Source: Agromyces salentinus (lineage in GTDB: Bacteria > Actinomycetota > Actinomycetes > Actinomycetales > Microbacteriaceae). Taken from it: a stretch of 64,000 nucleotides of DNA. Shown here piece after piece: positions 1 through 8,193 of this stretch. Made by a program: the position numbers and the translations under genes. Location: positions 186,001-250,000 of the forward strand of contig NZ_WBIR01000003.1 in the NCBI RefSeq assembly GCF_009749395.1. The letters are read 5' to 3'. The notes under the pieces were generated by a model, which had not been told where the DNA came from, ran no database searches, and worked only from the letters and a program-made list of their open reading frames with translations. Positions within the stretch are counted from its first letter, which is position 1, and each line of letters begins with the position of its first letter.

Positions 1-1
1 C

Positions 2-835
2 AAGCGGGCGCGCGGCGTCGCGCTCGTGCTCTCCGGGCTCACGATCGCCAACGTCATCGGCGTCCCGGCGATCACGTGGCTCGGCCAGGCCGCGGGCTGG
101 CGCGTCGCCTACCTGGCGGTCGCCGGCATCTTCGCGCTCACCTTCCTGGCGGTCGCCCTCGCCGTGCCCTACCAGCCGGGCGACCCCGGGGCCACCATCG
201 CGCGCGAACTCGGGGCGTTCCGTCGCTCGCAGGTCTGGTTCGCGCTCGGCATCGGCGCCATCGGCTTCGGCGGCCTCTTCGCCGTCTACACCTACGTCGC
301 CCCGCTCGCGATCGAGGTCACCGGACTCCCGGCGGCCGTCGTGCCGCTCGTGCTCGTCGCCTTCGGCCTCGGCATGACCCTCGGCAACTTCGTCGGGGGT
401 CGCCTCGCCGACTGGAGTGTGCGCCGCAGCATGTACCTCTTCTTCGCGGTGCTCGCGGCCTCGCTCCTCGTGCTCGGGTTCACCGCCTCGAACCCCGTCG
501 GGCTCTTCATCGGCGTGTTCCTCATCGGCGGCTCCTCCGCGGCGCTCTCGCCGACCATCCAGGCCCGCCTCATGGACGTCGCACGCGACAGCCAGTCGAT
601 CGCCGCCGCCCTGAACCACTCGGCGCTGAACATCGGCAACAGCCTGGGTGCCCTCTTCGGCGGGCTCGCCATCGCCGCGGGGCTCGGCTACGTCGCCCCC
701 ATCTGGATCGGCTTCGTCCTCACCCTCGCCGGCATCGGGCTCGCCCTCGCCTCATTCGCGCTCGACCGCTCGCGCGGTCGCCGCGGCGTGGTCGTCCCCT
801 ACGCGACCGGCGCGGTCGAGGTCGTCGACGCCTGA
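2..835 (+). CDS. MFS exporter (DHA1 type), 3' part
   Basis: C-terminal roughly 277 residues of a major facilitator superfamily permease; the first part lies before the window and the frame is open from base 2. The visible part is strongly hydrophobic with about eight membrane segments. It contains the motif GNFVGGRLADW, typical of the second loop repeat of drug:H+ antiporter-1 proteins of the AraJ/chloramphenicol-resistance type. That family moves drugs or sugars out of the cell by proton antiport; the substrate here cannot be told. It ends in a short Arg-rich cytoplasmic tail. The gene converges on a response-regulator gene, and a hairpin separates the two. Confidence 0.85.
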   Translation, partial: KRARGVALVLSGLTIANVIGVPAITWLGQAAGWRVAYLAVAGIFALTFLAVALAVPYQPGDPGATIARELGAFRRSQVWFALGIGAIGFGGLFAVYTYVAPLAIEVTGLPAAVVPLVLVAFGLGMTLGNFVGGRLADWSVRRSMYLFFAVLAASLLVLGFTASNPVGLFIGVFLIGGSSAALSPTIQARLMDVARDSQSIAAALNHSALNIGNSLGALFGGLAIAAGLGYVAPIWIGFVLTLAGIGLALASFALDRSRGRRGVVVPYATGAVEVVDA

Positions 836-844
836 GCGCCGAGC

Positions 845-877
845 GAGCGGATGCGGCCCGGACGGCGGCATCCGCTC
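845..877. terminator. Bidirectional hairpin between convergent genes
   Basis: Perfect 10-bp inverted repeat (GAGCGGATGC, 13-nt loop, GCATCCGCTC) between the MFS gene and the response-regulator gene. It overlaps the response-regulator stop codon and has no T-tract, as is common for high-GC actinobacteria. A terminator role is inferred from position and structure. Confidence 0.55.
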
Positions 878-1526
878 AATCGGACTGGAGCAGGATGCCG
901 TCGAGGATGGCGCGCTTGCGCAGCGCGACCTTGGTGCCCACGTCGTACCCCGAGAGGCGGTACTTCTCGCGGATGCGCTTGAGGTAGCTCTTGGCCGTCT
1001 CCTCGGAGATGCCGAGCTGGAAGGCGACCGCCTTGACGGGCTGGCCGGCGCCGTAGAGCGCCATGACCCGGCGCTCCTGGGCCGAGAGCTTGGGCACCTC
1101 GCCCTCTGCGGCGAGGGCGACCTCCAACTCGTGCGTGAGGTAGGTGTCGCCCACGCGGGCGGCGCGGATCGCCTCGACGATGTTCTCGACCGGCTCGGAC
1201 TTCACGATGTAGCCGAGCGCACCCGACCCGAGCGCCTCGCGCACCACCGCCGGCTCCGAGTACGTGCTCATGAGCATGGTCTGCACGCCGGCAGACTTCA
1301 GCATCGACAGCTTGAGGGAGACCGGGATGTTGTCGCGCAGGTCGAGGTCGAGCAGGACCACGTCGACCGGGAACTCGGCGTGCGCGAGCAGCTCGGACCA
1401 CGACGGCACCGCGATCACGAGGTCGATGTCGTCGGCGCTGCCCCGCAGCCACTCGGAGAGCGCTCCGAGCAGCATCCGGTGGTCGTCGACGATGGCGAGT
1501 CTGATCGGCGTCTCGGTGTCAACCAT
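876..1526 (-). CDS. LuxR/NarL-type response regulator
   Basis: 216-residue two-component response regulator. The receiver domain (about 8-125) shows the acidic pair D14-D15, the phospho-acceptor D60 in DVVLLDLDL, the conserved Ser/Thr region MLMSTYS and the lysine in GYIVKSE. A LuxR-type helix-turn-helix follows (about 150-205, LSAQERRVMALYGAG). The ATG at 1526 is preceded by GGAGGAG and overlaps the stop of the upstream membrane-protein gene by 8 nt, so translation is probably coupled. It is the last gene of a three-gene operon with a histidine kinase. The target genes are unknown. Confidence 0.88.
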   Translation of the reverse strand: MVDTETPIRLAIVDDHRMLLGALSEWLRGSADDIDLVIAVPSWSELLAHAEFPVDVVLLDLDLRDNIPVSLKLSMLKSAGVQTMLMSTYSEPAVVREALGSGALGYIVKSEPVENIVEAIRAARVGDTYLTHELEVALAAEGEVPKLSAQERRVMALYGAGQPVKAVAFQLGISEETAKSYLKRIREKYRLSGYDVGTKVALRKRAILDGILLQSD

Positions 1527-2826
1527 TCGACTTCTCCTCCATCGGGTGGCCGGTGTTCCGCAGGCCGGGTGCGTGCACCTCGGGCTCGATGCGGCAGGTG
1601 ATCTCGATTCGGAAGCCAGCCGCGGTCGGCACCTGATGGTGCACTCCGACACTAGCGACTGCCTCCCAAGTTGCGGGGTCGACGCGTCGACGTGTGACGC
1701 CCTCGACCTCGATCGCGAGGTCGACGATCGTCGCCTCGGGTCCCGCATCGAAGTCGTGCGGAGCCGCGTGGTCGTGCTCGTCGACGTGCTCGCGGCACAC
1801 GATGCGGATCGACGCGGGCGTCGCCGAGGGCTTCGCCGGGTCGGCGACCAGCAGCCACAGCGCGAGCAGCAGCCCCTCGCGCTGCGCGGGCGAGAGGGGC
1901 CCGGCGAGGCCCGTCGGGTCGTCGACGCCCACCCGGCCGCTGAGGTACTTCGACTCGGCCACGGCGTGGCGCAGCCAGGTGTCGTTCCGCCCCTCGATGA
2001 GGCGGATCCGGAGCCGCGCCGCGAGGTCGCCGGCGCGTTCGGCCGCGGCGGGCGGCAGCGGGATGCCGATGCGCCCGGCGCTGACGTCCTCGAGGAGCGT
2101 CTCGGCGTCGAAGTCGAGCTGCGCGAGCTCCTCGGACGCGCGCATGCCCACCGCCGACCTGGAGGTGCCGACCGTGCTCTGCACGAGCGAGAGGTCCAGC
2201 TCGTGGCGCACGAGCCGCCGGAAGCCGTCGAGCATCATCCGCGTCAGCACCATGGGCAGCACGGCCGCCGCCGCGATCGCGACCGCGGGGATGACCGCCG
2301 CTCCGGCGGAGTCGACCTGGATGAGCGCCTCGATCGCGAGGACGGCGGCGATCGCGCTCGCGGCGGCGAGGGAGACGCGGACGGGGCGGATGGTGGCCAC
2401 CGGCATCAGGATCGCGCCGATCGCGGGAGCCGCCGACGGCGTGAGGCCGAGCGCGAGCGTGCCGACCGTGGCCTGCACGTCGAGCCAGACGGGCACGACG
2501 AGCGCCACCATGAGGGTCACGTAGAGCCAGTCGGGCAGGCCGCCGACGATGAGGCGCGCGGCGATCCCGGCGGCGACGATGACGAGCAGGGCGATCCAGG
2601 CCGGCCATGGGCCGAGCCCCGGAGGGAAGTACGGGGCCATGGTGATGGCGTGCACCAGGTTCGCGAGCACGATGAGCCCGGCCGCGATGGTCACCCCGAT
2701 CGCCGGCCGGCGGCCGCCGTGGCTCGAGCGGATGTCGCGGGCCGCCCTCGCCGACCGCATCGGCCTGAGGAAGGAGTGCTCGAGCATCGGCGTGGTCGTG
2801 TCGCCGGCCCTCATGCGCTTCGTCAT
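1519..2826 (-). CDS. Membrane protein, probable degenerate sensor kinase
   Basis: 435 residues, not assigned to a named family. The N-terminal half carries about six to seven hydrophobic segments (residues 45-205). A cytoplasmic half follows, starting with a helical stretch (VRHELDLSLVQSTVG) placed where the dimerisation/phospho-acceptor helix of a LuxR-coupled kinase would be. No N-box or glycine-rich ATP-binding boxes can be seen, unlike the kinase encoded just upstream. The start codon overlaps the kinase stop (ATGA) and the end overlaps the response-regulator start, so all three are co-transcribed. Inference: a kinase paralogue that has lost ATP binding and may act as a sensory or regulatory subunit. 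It could also be an unrelated membrane sensor. Confidence 0.72.
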   Translation of the reverse strand: MTKRMRAGDTTTPMLEHSFLRPMRSARAARDIRSSHGGRRPAIGVTIAAGLIVLANLVHAITMAPYFPPGLGPWPAWIALLVIVAAGIAARLIVGGLPDWLYVTLMVALVVPVWLDVQATVGTLALGLTPSAAPAIGAILMPVATIRPVRVSLAAASAIAAVLAIEALIQVDSAGAAVIPAVAIAAAAVLPMVLTRMMLDGFRRLVRHELDLSLVQSTVGTSRSAVGMRASEELAQLDFDAETLLEDVSAGRIGIPLPPAAAERAGDLAARLRIRLIEGRNDTWLRHAVAESKYLSGRVGVDDPTGLAGPLSPAQREGLLLALWLLVADPAKPSATPASIRIVCREHVDEHDHAAPHDFDAGPEATIVDLAIEVEGVTRRRVDPATWEAVASVGVHHQVPTAAGFRIEITCRIEPEVHAPGLRNTGHPMEEKSNG

Positions 2827-3983
2827 GCCTTCGGCACCTCGAGCATCACGGTCGTCCCGGAACCGGGCGAGGAGAAGATGCGCGCCCGCCCGCCGACCGC
2901 GTTCAGGCGGCCGACGACGGACTCCGCGAACCCGAGTCGGGCCGGTCCGACGGCATCGGGCTCGAAGCCGTCGCCCGCGTCGGTGACCATCGCGCGCACG
3001 GTCTGGTCGTCGTCGGTGATGGTCACGTCGGCCTCCGAGACGCCCGAGTGGCGTCGAACGTTCTCGAGGCACTCGCCGAGGGCGCCCACCAGGGCGTCGA
3101 GGCGGTCGCGGGGCAGCGCGAGCTGGCCCGCGCCGTGCCAGCTGACGTCCAGTCCCATGCGTGCGAACCGCTGCCGCACCGACTCGAACGTGGTGCTCAG
3201 GAGGTCGTCGTCGGACCCGGGGGAGAAGATGGCGTTGGATCCGGCGTCGAGGGGGACGCCCAGGCGGAGCTGGCGGAGGAGGCGCGCGTCGTCTCCGGCC
3301 TGGTCCCGCAGTGCGTTCGCGCGCACGCCGACCCCCGAATGGGCGAGCAGGGAGAGCGTCGCGAGCACGGTGTCGTGCAGCACGCGGGCATCCTGCCGCT
3401 GCTGCGCCTCGAGCTCGCTCGCGAGGCGCTCGGCCTCGTGCGCACGCCCCACCTCGGCGATGCGGGCGCTGGCCACGCCGACGCCGTTGTCGAGCCAGGC
3501 GGCCAGCACGCCGAGCACCGCCCAGCCGACGGCCGTCACGATCGAGACGGAGACCAGCGAATGGGCGAACACGGCCGCCGCCAGCCATTCGGCGGCGAGC
3601 ATCGCGGCCGCGAGGAGGATGACGAGCTGCGTGCCGCGCCGGCGGACGACGAGCGTCGCGGCGACCGAGGCCGACGTCACGCCGCCGGTGATCGCGAGCG
3701 CCGTGACCGTGCCGGGGGTGAACACCTCCGACCCGGCGAGCACGAGGACGAGCACCGCGGATGCCGCGACCAGTGCGATGGCCGCCGCCACCGATCCGCG
3801 CATCGTGTGCAGGACCGCGAGGATCGCGATGCCGAGGGAGAGCACGGTGGCCACCGCGAGCTCGGACGCGTCGACGGCGCGTGGCACGAGGAGGCACGCG
3901 AACGCGGAGACCGAACCGAGCAGCGCAGTCGTTCGCGCGACGCGTCGGAGGAGGCGGTCGCGTTCCTTGTGGATGCGCTTCAC
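2823..3983 (-). CDS. Sensor histidine kinase (HisKA_3/HATPase_c)
   Basis: 386-residue membrane kinase. The first 165 residues hold about five to six hydrophobic segments and no large extracellular domain. A coiled linker leads to the phospho-acceptor motif VLHDTVLATL (H203). The ATPase domain shows the N-box (ECLENVRRHS), a DAGDGFEPD glycine box and a C-terminal GSGTTVMLEVP strand. It is expected to phosphorylate the LuxR-type regulator two genes downstream. The start is GTG. First gene of the operon; the 116-nt gap to metX probably holds the promoter. The stimulus cannot be read from the sequence; the lack of a periplasmic domain suggests membrane or intracellular sensing. Confidence 0.85.
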   Translation of the reverse strand: MKRIHKERDRLLRRVARTTALLGSVSAFACLLVPRAVDASELAVATVLSLGIAILAVLHTMRGSVAAAIALVAASAVLVLVLAGSEVFTPGTVTALAITGGVTSASVAATLVVRRRGTQLVILLAAAMLAAEWLAAAVFAHSLVSVSIVTAVGWAVLGVLAAWLDNGVGVASARIAEVGRAHEAERLASELEAQQRQDARVLHDTVLATLSLLAHSGVGVRANALRDQAGDDARLLRQLRLGVPLDAGSNAIFSPGSDDDLLSTTFESVRQRFARMGLDVSWHGAGQLALPRDRLDALVGALGECLENVRRHSGVSEADVTITDDDQTVRAMVTDAGDGFEPDAVGPARLGFAESVVGRLNAVGGRARIFSSPGSGTTVMLEVPKA

Positions 3984-4099
3984 GTCACCCCCTCGTCGTC
4001 GTGCCGGTCGCGCCTGGATCGCGGCCCGGCCGCGTCGTGCTCCGCGGCGACGTCCGGCGGCGACGGCGCCGTTCCTCGAACACTACCGGAGGGAGGGCC

Positions 4100-5305
4100 T
4101 CAGGAGGCGAGCAGCTCGGTGATCGCGGCCCCGACCGCCCCGTGCTCGATGAGGAACGCGTCGTGGCCGTACTCCGACGCCACGACGACCGGCCCGGCGC
4201 CGTGCACGCTGTTCGGGAGGCCGGCTGCGAGCTCGACCTGGCCCGCGAGCGGGAAGTAGCGGTCGCTGTCGATGCCGAGCACGAGGCTCTTCGCAGTGAC
4301 CTGACGGAGCGCCGCCGCCACGCCGCCGCGACCGCGGGCGAGGTCGTGGGAGTTCATGGCCTCGGTGAGCACCACGTAGCTGTTCGCGTCGAAGCGCCGC
4401 GTGAACCGGTTGCCGTGGAAGTCGAGGTAGGACTCGACCGCGAACCGGCCCCCACCGCCGAGCGGGTCGATCTCGCTCTGCCAGCCGCGCTCGAACCTGG
4501 CGTTCAGCTCCGCGGAGGTGCGGTAGTTGAGCATCGCCATGCGCCGCGCGAGCGCCAGCCCCCTGGCGGGTCCGTCGCCGGGCGGTGCGTCGTAGAAGTC
4601 GCCGTCGCGGAACGCGGGGTCGGACCGCACGGCCTCGATCTGGACCGAGTTGAGGGCGATCTGGTCGGCCGTCGTGGCCGGCGGCGCAGCCAGCACGGCG
4701 ATGCGCTCGACGGCCTCGGGCGCCATGATCGCCCACTCGAGCACGTGCATGGCGCCCATCGACCCGCCGACCACGGCGGCGAAGCGCTCGATGCCGAGCT
4801 CACGCGCGAAGGCGAGCTGAGCCCGGACCTGGTCGCGGATCGTGAGGAACGGGAACCGCGAGCCCCATTCCGAGCCGTCGGGTGCGAACGAGGAGGGACC
4901 CGTCGAGCCCTGGCAGCCGCCCAGCACGTTGGGGGCGACCACGAACCAGCGGTCGGTGTCGATCGCGAGCCCCGGGCCCACGACGCCCGGCCACCATCCG
5001 GGGCTCGCGTGGGCGGGGCCCGCCGGCCCGACGACATGGCTGTCGCCCGTGAGCGCGTGCAGCACGAGCACCGCGTTGTCGCCGGCGGGCGAGAGCTCGC
5101 CCCACGACTCGTAGGCGATGCGGGTACCGGGCAGGGTGCGCCCCGATTCGAGTTCGACATCGCCGATGCCGACGAAGCGACGATCGCCGACCGGGTCTCC
5201 CTCGCGCCAGGCACCCGTGACCGGGGCCCTCGCGGCGAGCGACACCGTGCGCGCGTCGGGCACGATGGCCGCCGGCACCGCATCGGTCGTCGTCTGCCAG
5301 TCCAT
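4100..5305 (-). CDS. metX: Homoserine O-acetyltransferase
   Basis: 401 residues, alpha/beta-hydrolase fold. Transfers acetyl from acetyl-CoA to homoserine, the first committed step of methionine synthesis, giving O-acetylhomoserine for MetY encoded next to it. Nucleophile S182 lies in GGSMGA (usual form GGSMGG); the catalytic His is in EYGHDAFL (about H381). Family features NVLGGCQGSTGPSS and DSDRYFPL are present. Cytoplasmic. Length matches the family. The ATG at 5305 follows GGAGAC closely. It lies downstream of metY on the same strand, but a strong hairpin separates them, so it probably has its own promoter. Confidence 0.95.
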   Translation of the reverse strand: MDWQTTTDAVPAAIVPDARTVSLAARAPVTGAWREGDPVGDRRFVGIGDVELESGRTLPGTRIAYESWGELSPAGDNAVLVLHALTGDSHVVGPAGPAHASPGWWPGVVGPGLAIDTDRWFVVAPNVLGGCQGSTGPSSFAPDGSEWGSRFPFLTIRDQVRAQLAFARELGIERFAAVVGGSMGAMHVLEWAIMAPEAVERIAVLAAPPATTADQIALNSVQIEAVRSDPAFRDGDFYDAPPGDGPARGLALARRMAMLNYRTSAELNARFERGWQSEIDPLGGGGRFAVESYLDFHGNRFTRRFDANSYVVLTEAMNSHDLARGRGGVAAALRQVTAKSLVLGIDSDRYFPLAGQVELAAGLPNSVHGAGPVVVASEYGHDAFLIEHGAVGAAITELLAS

Positions 5306-5357
5306 GTCTCCGATTCTTGCCGAGGTCGGCCTGCGCCCGTGCTTTGTTACGCCGTCA

Positions 5358-5382
5358 CCGGCTGCCGGCTGCCGGCTGCCGG
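5358..5382. repeat. Three tandem CCGGCTG heptamers
   Basis: CCGGCTG occurs three times in direct succession (5358-5378) followed by CCGG, about 55 nt upstream of the metX start. The function is unknown; it sits where a regulator of metX could bind, but may only be replication slippage. Confidence 0.5.
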
Positions 5383-5390
5383 ACGCCGAA

Positions 5391-5432
5391 CGGCGGAAGC
5401 CGCGGGACCGACCGGCCCCGCGGCATCCGCCG
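5391..5432 (-). terminator. Hairpin downstream of metY
   Basis: Inverted repeat CGGCGGA-A-GCCGCGGG / CCCGCGGC-A-TCCGCCG with a 10-nt loop and a single A-A mismatch. It starts 18 nt after the metY stop codon and lies before the metX promoter region. A probable factor-independent-like terminator, although the T-tract is missing. Confidence 0.55.
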
Positions 5433-5449
5433 TCCTGTATGACGCGAGG

Positions 5450-6775
5450 TCAGACCCGCGCGGCCTCCGTCGCCGCGCGCGCCGCGGCGAACCCGGCCTC
5501 GAGATCGGCCTTGAGGTCGTCGATGTTCTCGATGCCGACCGAGAGCCGCACGAGACCGGGCGTGACGCCCGTCGTGAGCTGCTGCTCGGGGGTGAGCTGG
5601 GCGTGCGTCGTCGACGCCGGGTGGATGACGAGCGAGCGCACGTCGCCGATGTTCGCGAGGTGGCTGAACAGCGCCAGGTTGTCGACGAGGGCACGGCCCG
5701 CGCCGACGCCGCCCTTGAGCTCGAACGAGAGGACCGCTCCCACTCCCTTGGGCGCGTAGCGGTTGGCCGCGGCGTACCAGGGGCTCGACGGCAGCCCGGA
5801 GTAGTTGACGCTCGCGACGTCGGGGTGCCCGTCGAGCCACTCCGCGATCTCCTGGGCGTTCGAGACGTGCCGCTCGATGCGGAGCGAGAGGGTCTCGATG
5901 CCCTGGATCAGCTGCCAGGCGCTCGCCGGCGCGATCGACGCGCCCAGGTCGCGAAGCAGCTGCACGCGGGCCTTGATGATGTACGCGAGGCCGTCGCCGA
6001 CCGCGGCCGTGTAGCTGGCGCCGTGGTACGACGGGTCGGGTTCGGTCAGGCCCGGGAACTTCGCGACGTTCTCGGACCAGGCGAAGGTGCCGCCGTCGAC
6101 GATGACGCCGCCGATCACGGTGCCGTGGCCGCCGAGGAACTTCGTCGCCGAGTGCACGATGACGTCGGCGCCGTGCTCGAACGGGCGGATGAGGTACGGG
6201 GTCGCGATCGTGTTGTCGACGATGAGCGGGATGCCCGCCTCGTGGGCCACGTCCGCGACCAGGCGGATGTCCAGCACGTTGATCTTCGGGTTGCCGATCG
6301 TCTCGGCGAAGAACAGCTTCGTGTTCGGGCGCACCGCGCGGCGCCATTCCTCGGCGTCGTCCTGGTTCTCGACGAAGGTCGTCTCGATGCCGAGCTTGGC
6401 CAGCGTGTACTTGAAGAGGTTGTAGGTGCCGCCGTAGATCGAGGAGGAGGAGACGATGTGGTCTCCGGCCTGCGCGATGTTGAGCACGGCGAAGGTCGAT
6501 GCCGACTGCCCGGATGCGACGAGCAGGGCGCCGGTGCCCCCCTCGAGCGCGGCCAGGCGCTCCTCGACGACGGCCTGCGTCGGGTTCTGGATGCGCGTGT
6601 AGATGTTGCCGAACTCGGCCAGCGCGAAGAGGTTCTGCGCGTGCTGGGCGTTGTCGAAGACGTAGGAGGTCGTCTGGTAGATCGGGGTGGCGCGAGCGTG
6701 GGTCACCGGATCGGGAGCCGCCCCGGAATGCACCTGCTTCGTCTCGAAGCGCCAGTCGGCGGTGTTCTCGCTCAT
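5450..6775 (-). CDS. metY: O-acetylhomoserine sulfhydrylase
   Basis: 441-residue cytoplasmic PLP enzyme of the Cys/Met metabolism family. It replaces the acetyl group of O-acetylhomoserine with sulfide to give homocysteine; family members may also use acetylserine. The PLP lysine is K212 in [19 protein letters not shown] and [17 protein letters not shown], typical of MetY, are near the N-terminus. The length is typical of MetY (about 430-440) and longer than MetB (about 380). ATG preceded by GAGGAG. With the adjacent metX it forms the direct-sulfhydrylation route, and CysK/CysE are encoded 35 kb away. Confidence 0.94.
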   Translation of the reverse strand: MSENTADWRFETKQVHSGAAPDPVTHARATPIYQTTSYVFDNAQHAQNLFALAEFGNIYTRIQNPTQAVVEERLAALEGGTGALLVASGQSASTFAVLNIAQAGDHIVSSSSIYGGTYNLFKYTLAKLGIETTFVENQDDAEEWRRAVRPNTKLFFAETIGNPKINVLDIRLVADVAHEAGIPLIVDNTIATPYLIRPFEHGADVIVHSATKFLGGHGTVIGGVIVDGGTFAWSENVAKFPGLTEPDPSYHGASYTAAVGDGLAYIIKARVQLLRDLGASIAPASAWQLIQGIETLSLRIERHVSNAQEIAEWLDGHPDVASVNYSGLPSSPWYAAANRYAPKGVGAVLSFELKGGVGAGRALVDNLALFSHLANIGDVRSLVIHPASTTHAQLTPEQQLTTGVTPGLVRLSVGIENIDDLKADLEAGFAAARAATEAARV

Positions 6776-6865
6776 GGGGTCTCCTCAGTCGGATCGTGGC
6801 GCGGGCTCGCCGCGATCAGGCCACGCTACGTTCGGCGGGAGCGAGCGGCAACGGCTCGCGACACA

Positions 6866-6916
6866 CGGCGTCACGGCGGCGTCGCGCGGCGTCAGGCGGG
6901 GTCGCCCGACGTCACG
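6866..6916. repeat. Degenerate 10-nt tandem repeat (5 units)
   Basis: Five successive units close to CGGCGTCACG (variants CGGCGTCGCG, CGGCGTCAGG, CGGGGTCGCC, CGACGTCACG), with a GTC every 10-11 nt. The tract lies between the acyltransferase stop codon and the metY promoter region and overlaps the acyltransferase stop. Role unknown. Confidence 0.5.
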
Positions 6917-8099
6917 GAGTGCGCGGACGCTCGTCGGAGTCAGGCCCCGTCACGGCGTCGCCGGCGGGTGCCCCATCGTCGCCCGGCATGGCACCCGGGA
7001 CCGTCTCGCCCGGCAGCGGCGGCAGCACGATGGTGCCGGTCGCGGTCGACGGCTCGGGCCGGAACAGCCAGCGGGCCCGAGGCTGCACGAGCGGCCGGAA
7101 GAGGCGCCGGACCGGCTTCGTCGAGAGCCCGATCGAGATGCCGATGCAGAAGATCACCATGGCGGGCAGCACCCACGGCGGCTGCTCGCCGGCGAGCATC
7201 TCGGTCTCGCGGAAGGGGAACAGCACGAACGGATGCAGCAGGTAGAGGAACATCGTCGCCTGCCCGAACGGCGTGAACCAGTGCGCCCCGCGCGGCATGA
7301 GCGTGAGGAACGCGACGGCGAGCACCATCGCCGAGCCGAGCAGCAGGAGCCGGATGCCGCCCGACCAGGGCTCGTCGTAGCCGATCGCCTCGTACGACTC
7401 GTCGTAGAGCATGAACCGGCGCAGCTTCAGGTCGCGCAGCGTCTCGATGGTCATCGGCATGATCGCGAGCACCGTCGCGAGGAGCGCGATCGCCCCCGCG
7501 CGCCAACGCCAGGCGATCGCCGGGCGGAGGTCGAGCCACCGGTCGGTGATCTGCCACTGACGCAGCTTCCAGCCGAACACGAAGAAGGGCAGCATGCCGA
7601 GCGTGCGCGAGAGGGCGAGCGTGGAGTCGATGGTCTCGGTGTAGCCGGCCCCGAGGGAGATGAGCACCGCGATGGTGAGCGGATAGCGCAGCAGCACGAG
7701 ATAGGGCAGCACGATGCGCCACGCGGCCAGGGCGATGAGGAACCAGAGCGTCCAGGACGCCGTCGTGTAGTCAAGGGCGAACTCGCCGCCGAGCAGCCAC
7801 TTCACGACGGACCAGATGGTCTCGAAGATGAAGTACGGGAACACGACGTCGGTGAGGATCTGGCGCAGCGCCTTCGCACTCGGCGGACCCGACTTGGCGA
7901 AGTAGCCGCTCACGACCACGAACACTGCGACGTGGAACGAGTAGATGAACAGGTACAGGCTGTAGGCGCTGTCGGATTCGGCGATGAGGGGCAGGATGCC
8001 GTGCCCGATCACGACGAGGGTGATCGCGATCCATCGTGCGTTGTCCCAGAGCGGCACCCGTCGCCGGCTCGCGTGCTTCGTCGTCGCGCTCTGGTGCAT
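6912..8099 (-). CDS. Membrane acyltransferase (acyltransferase family 3)
   Basis: 395 residues with about ten membrane segments spread over residues 15-345. The N-terminus WDNARWIAITLVVIGHGILP fits the family-3 acyltransferases (OatA/NodX/fucose-acetylase-like), which begin with an R-x10-H arrangement; the H in VIGHG is the usual catalytic candidate. Such proteins O-acylate sugars, cell-wall or exported glycans at the membrane. The last about 45 residues are a polar Pro/Asp tail. It stands alone between metY (same strand) and a divergent SDR gene. The substrate cannot be told. The start is the first ATG in the hydrophobic frame. Confidence 0.82.
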   Translation of the reverse strand: MHQSATTKHASRRRVPLWDNARWIAITLVVIGHGILPLIAESDSAYSLYLFIYSFHVAVFVVVSGYFAKSGPPSAKALRQILTDVVFPYFIFETIWSVVKWLLGGEFALDYTTASWTLWFLIALAAWRIVLPYLVLLRYPLTIAVLISLGAGYTETIDSTLALSRTLGMLPFFVFGWKLRQWQITDRWLDLRPAIAWRWRAGAIALLATVLAIMPMTIETLRDLKLRRFMLYDESYEAIGYDEPWSGGIRLLLLGSAMVLAVAFLTLMPRGAHWFTPFGQATMFLYLLHPFVLFPFRETEMLAGEQPPWVLPAMVIFCIGISIGLSTKPVRRLFRPLVQPRARWLFRPEPSTATGTIVLPPLPGETVPGAMPGDDGAPAGDAVTGPDSDERPRTP

Positions 8100-8193
8100 C
8101 GTCCCATTCAAGCGCAGTCCGGCGGATGCCGCAGCGCGGGCGATGCCGTGCGCCGGTGCTCCGCACGGGGCGCGAGCACGGCAGAATGGCCGC

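Noticed and set aside
1264-4122. 952-codon open frame on the plus strand
   Set aside because: It lies antisense to the kinase operon, is Arg/Asp/His-rich without domains, and is open only because GC-rich third positions remove stops on the other strand.
6776-6911. SAM riboswitch upstream of metY
   Set aside because: The gap has short GC-rich hairpins but no recognisable SAM-aptamer core, and is too short for a full SAM-IV element plus expression platform.
3761-7276. 1171-codon open frame on the plus strand
   Set aside because: Antisense to metX, metY and part of the acyltransferase gene; composition is that of a shadow frame.
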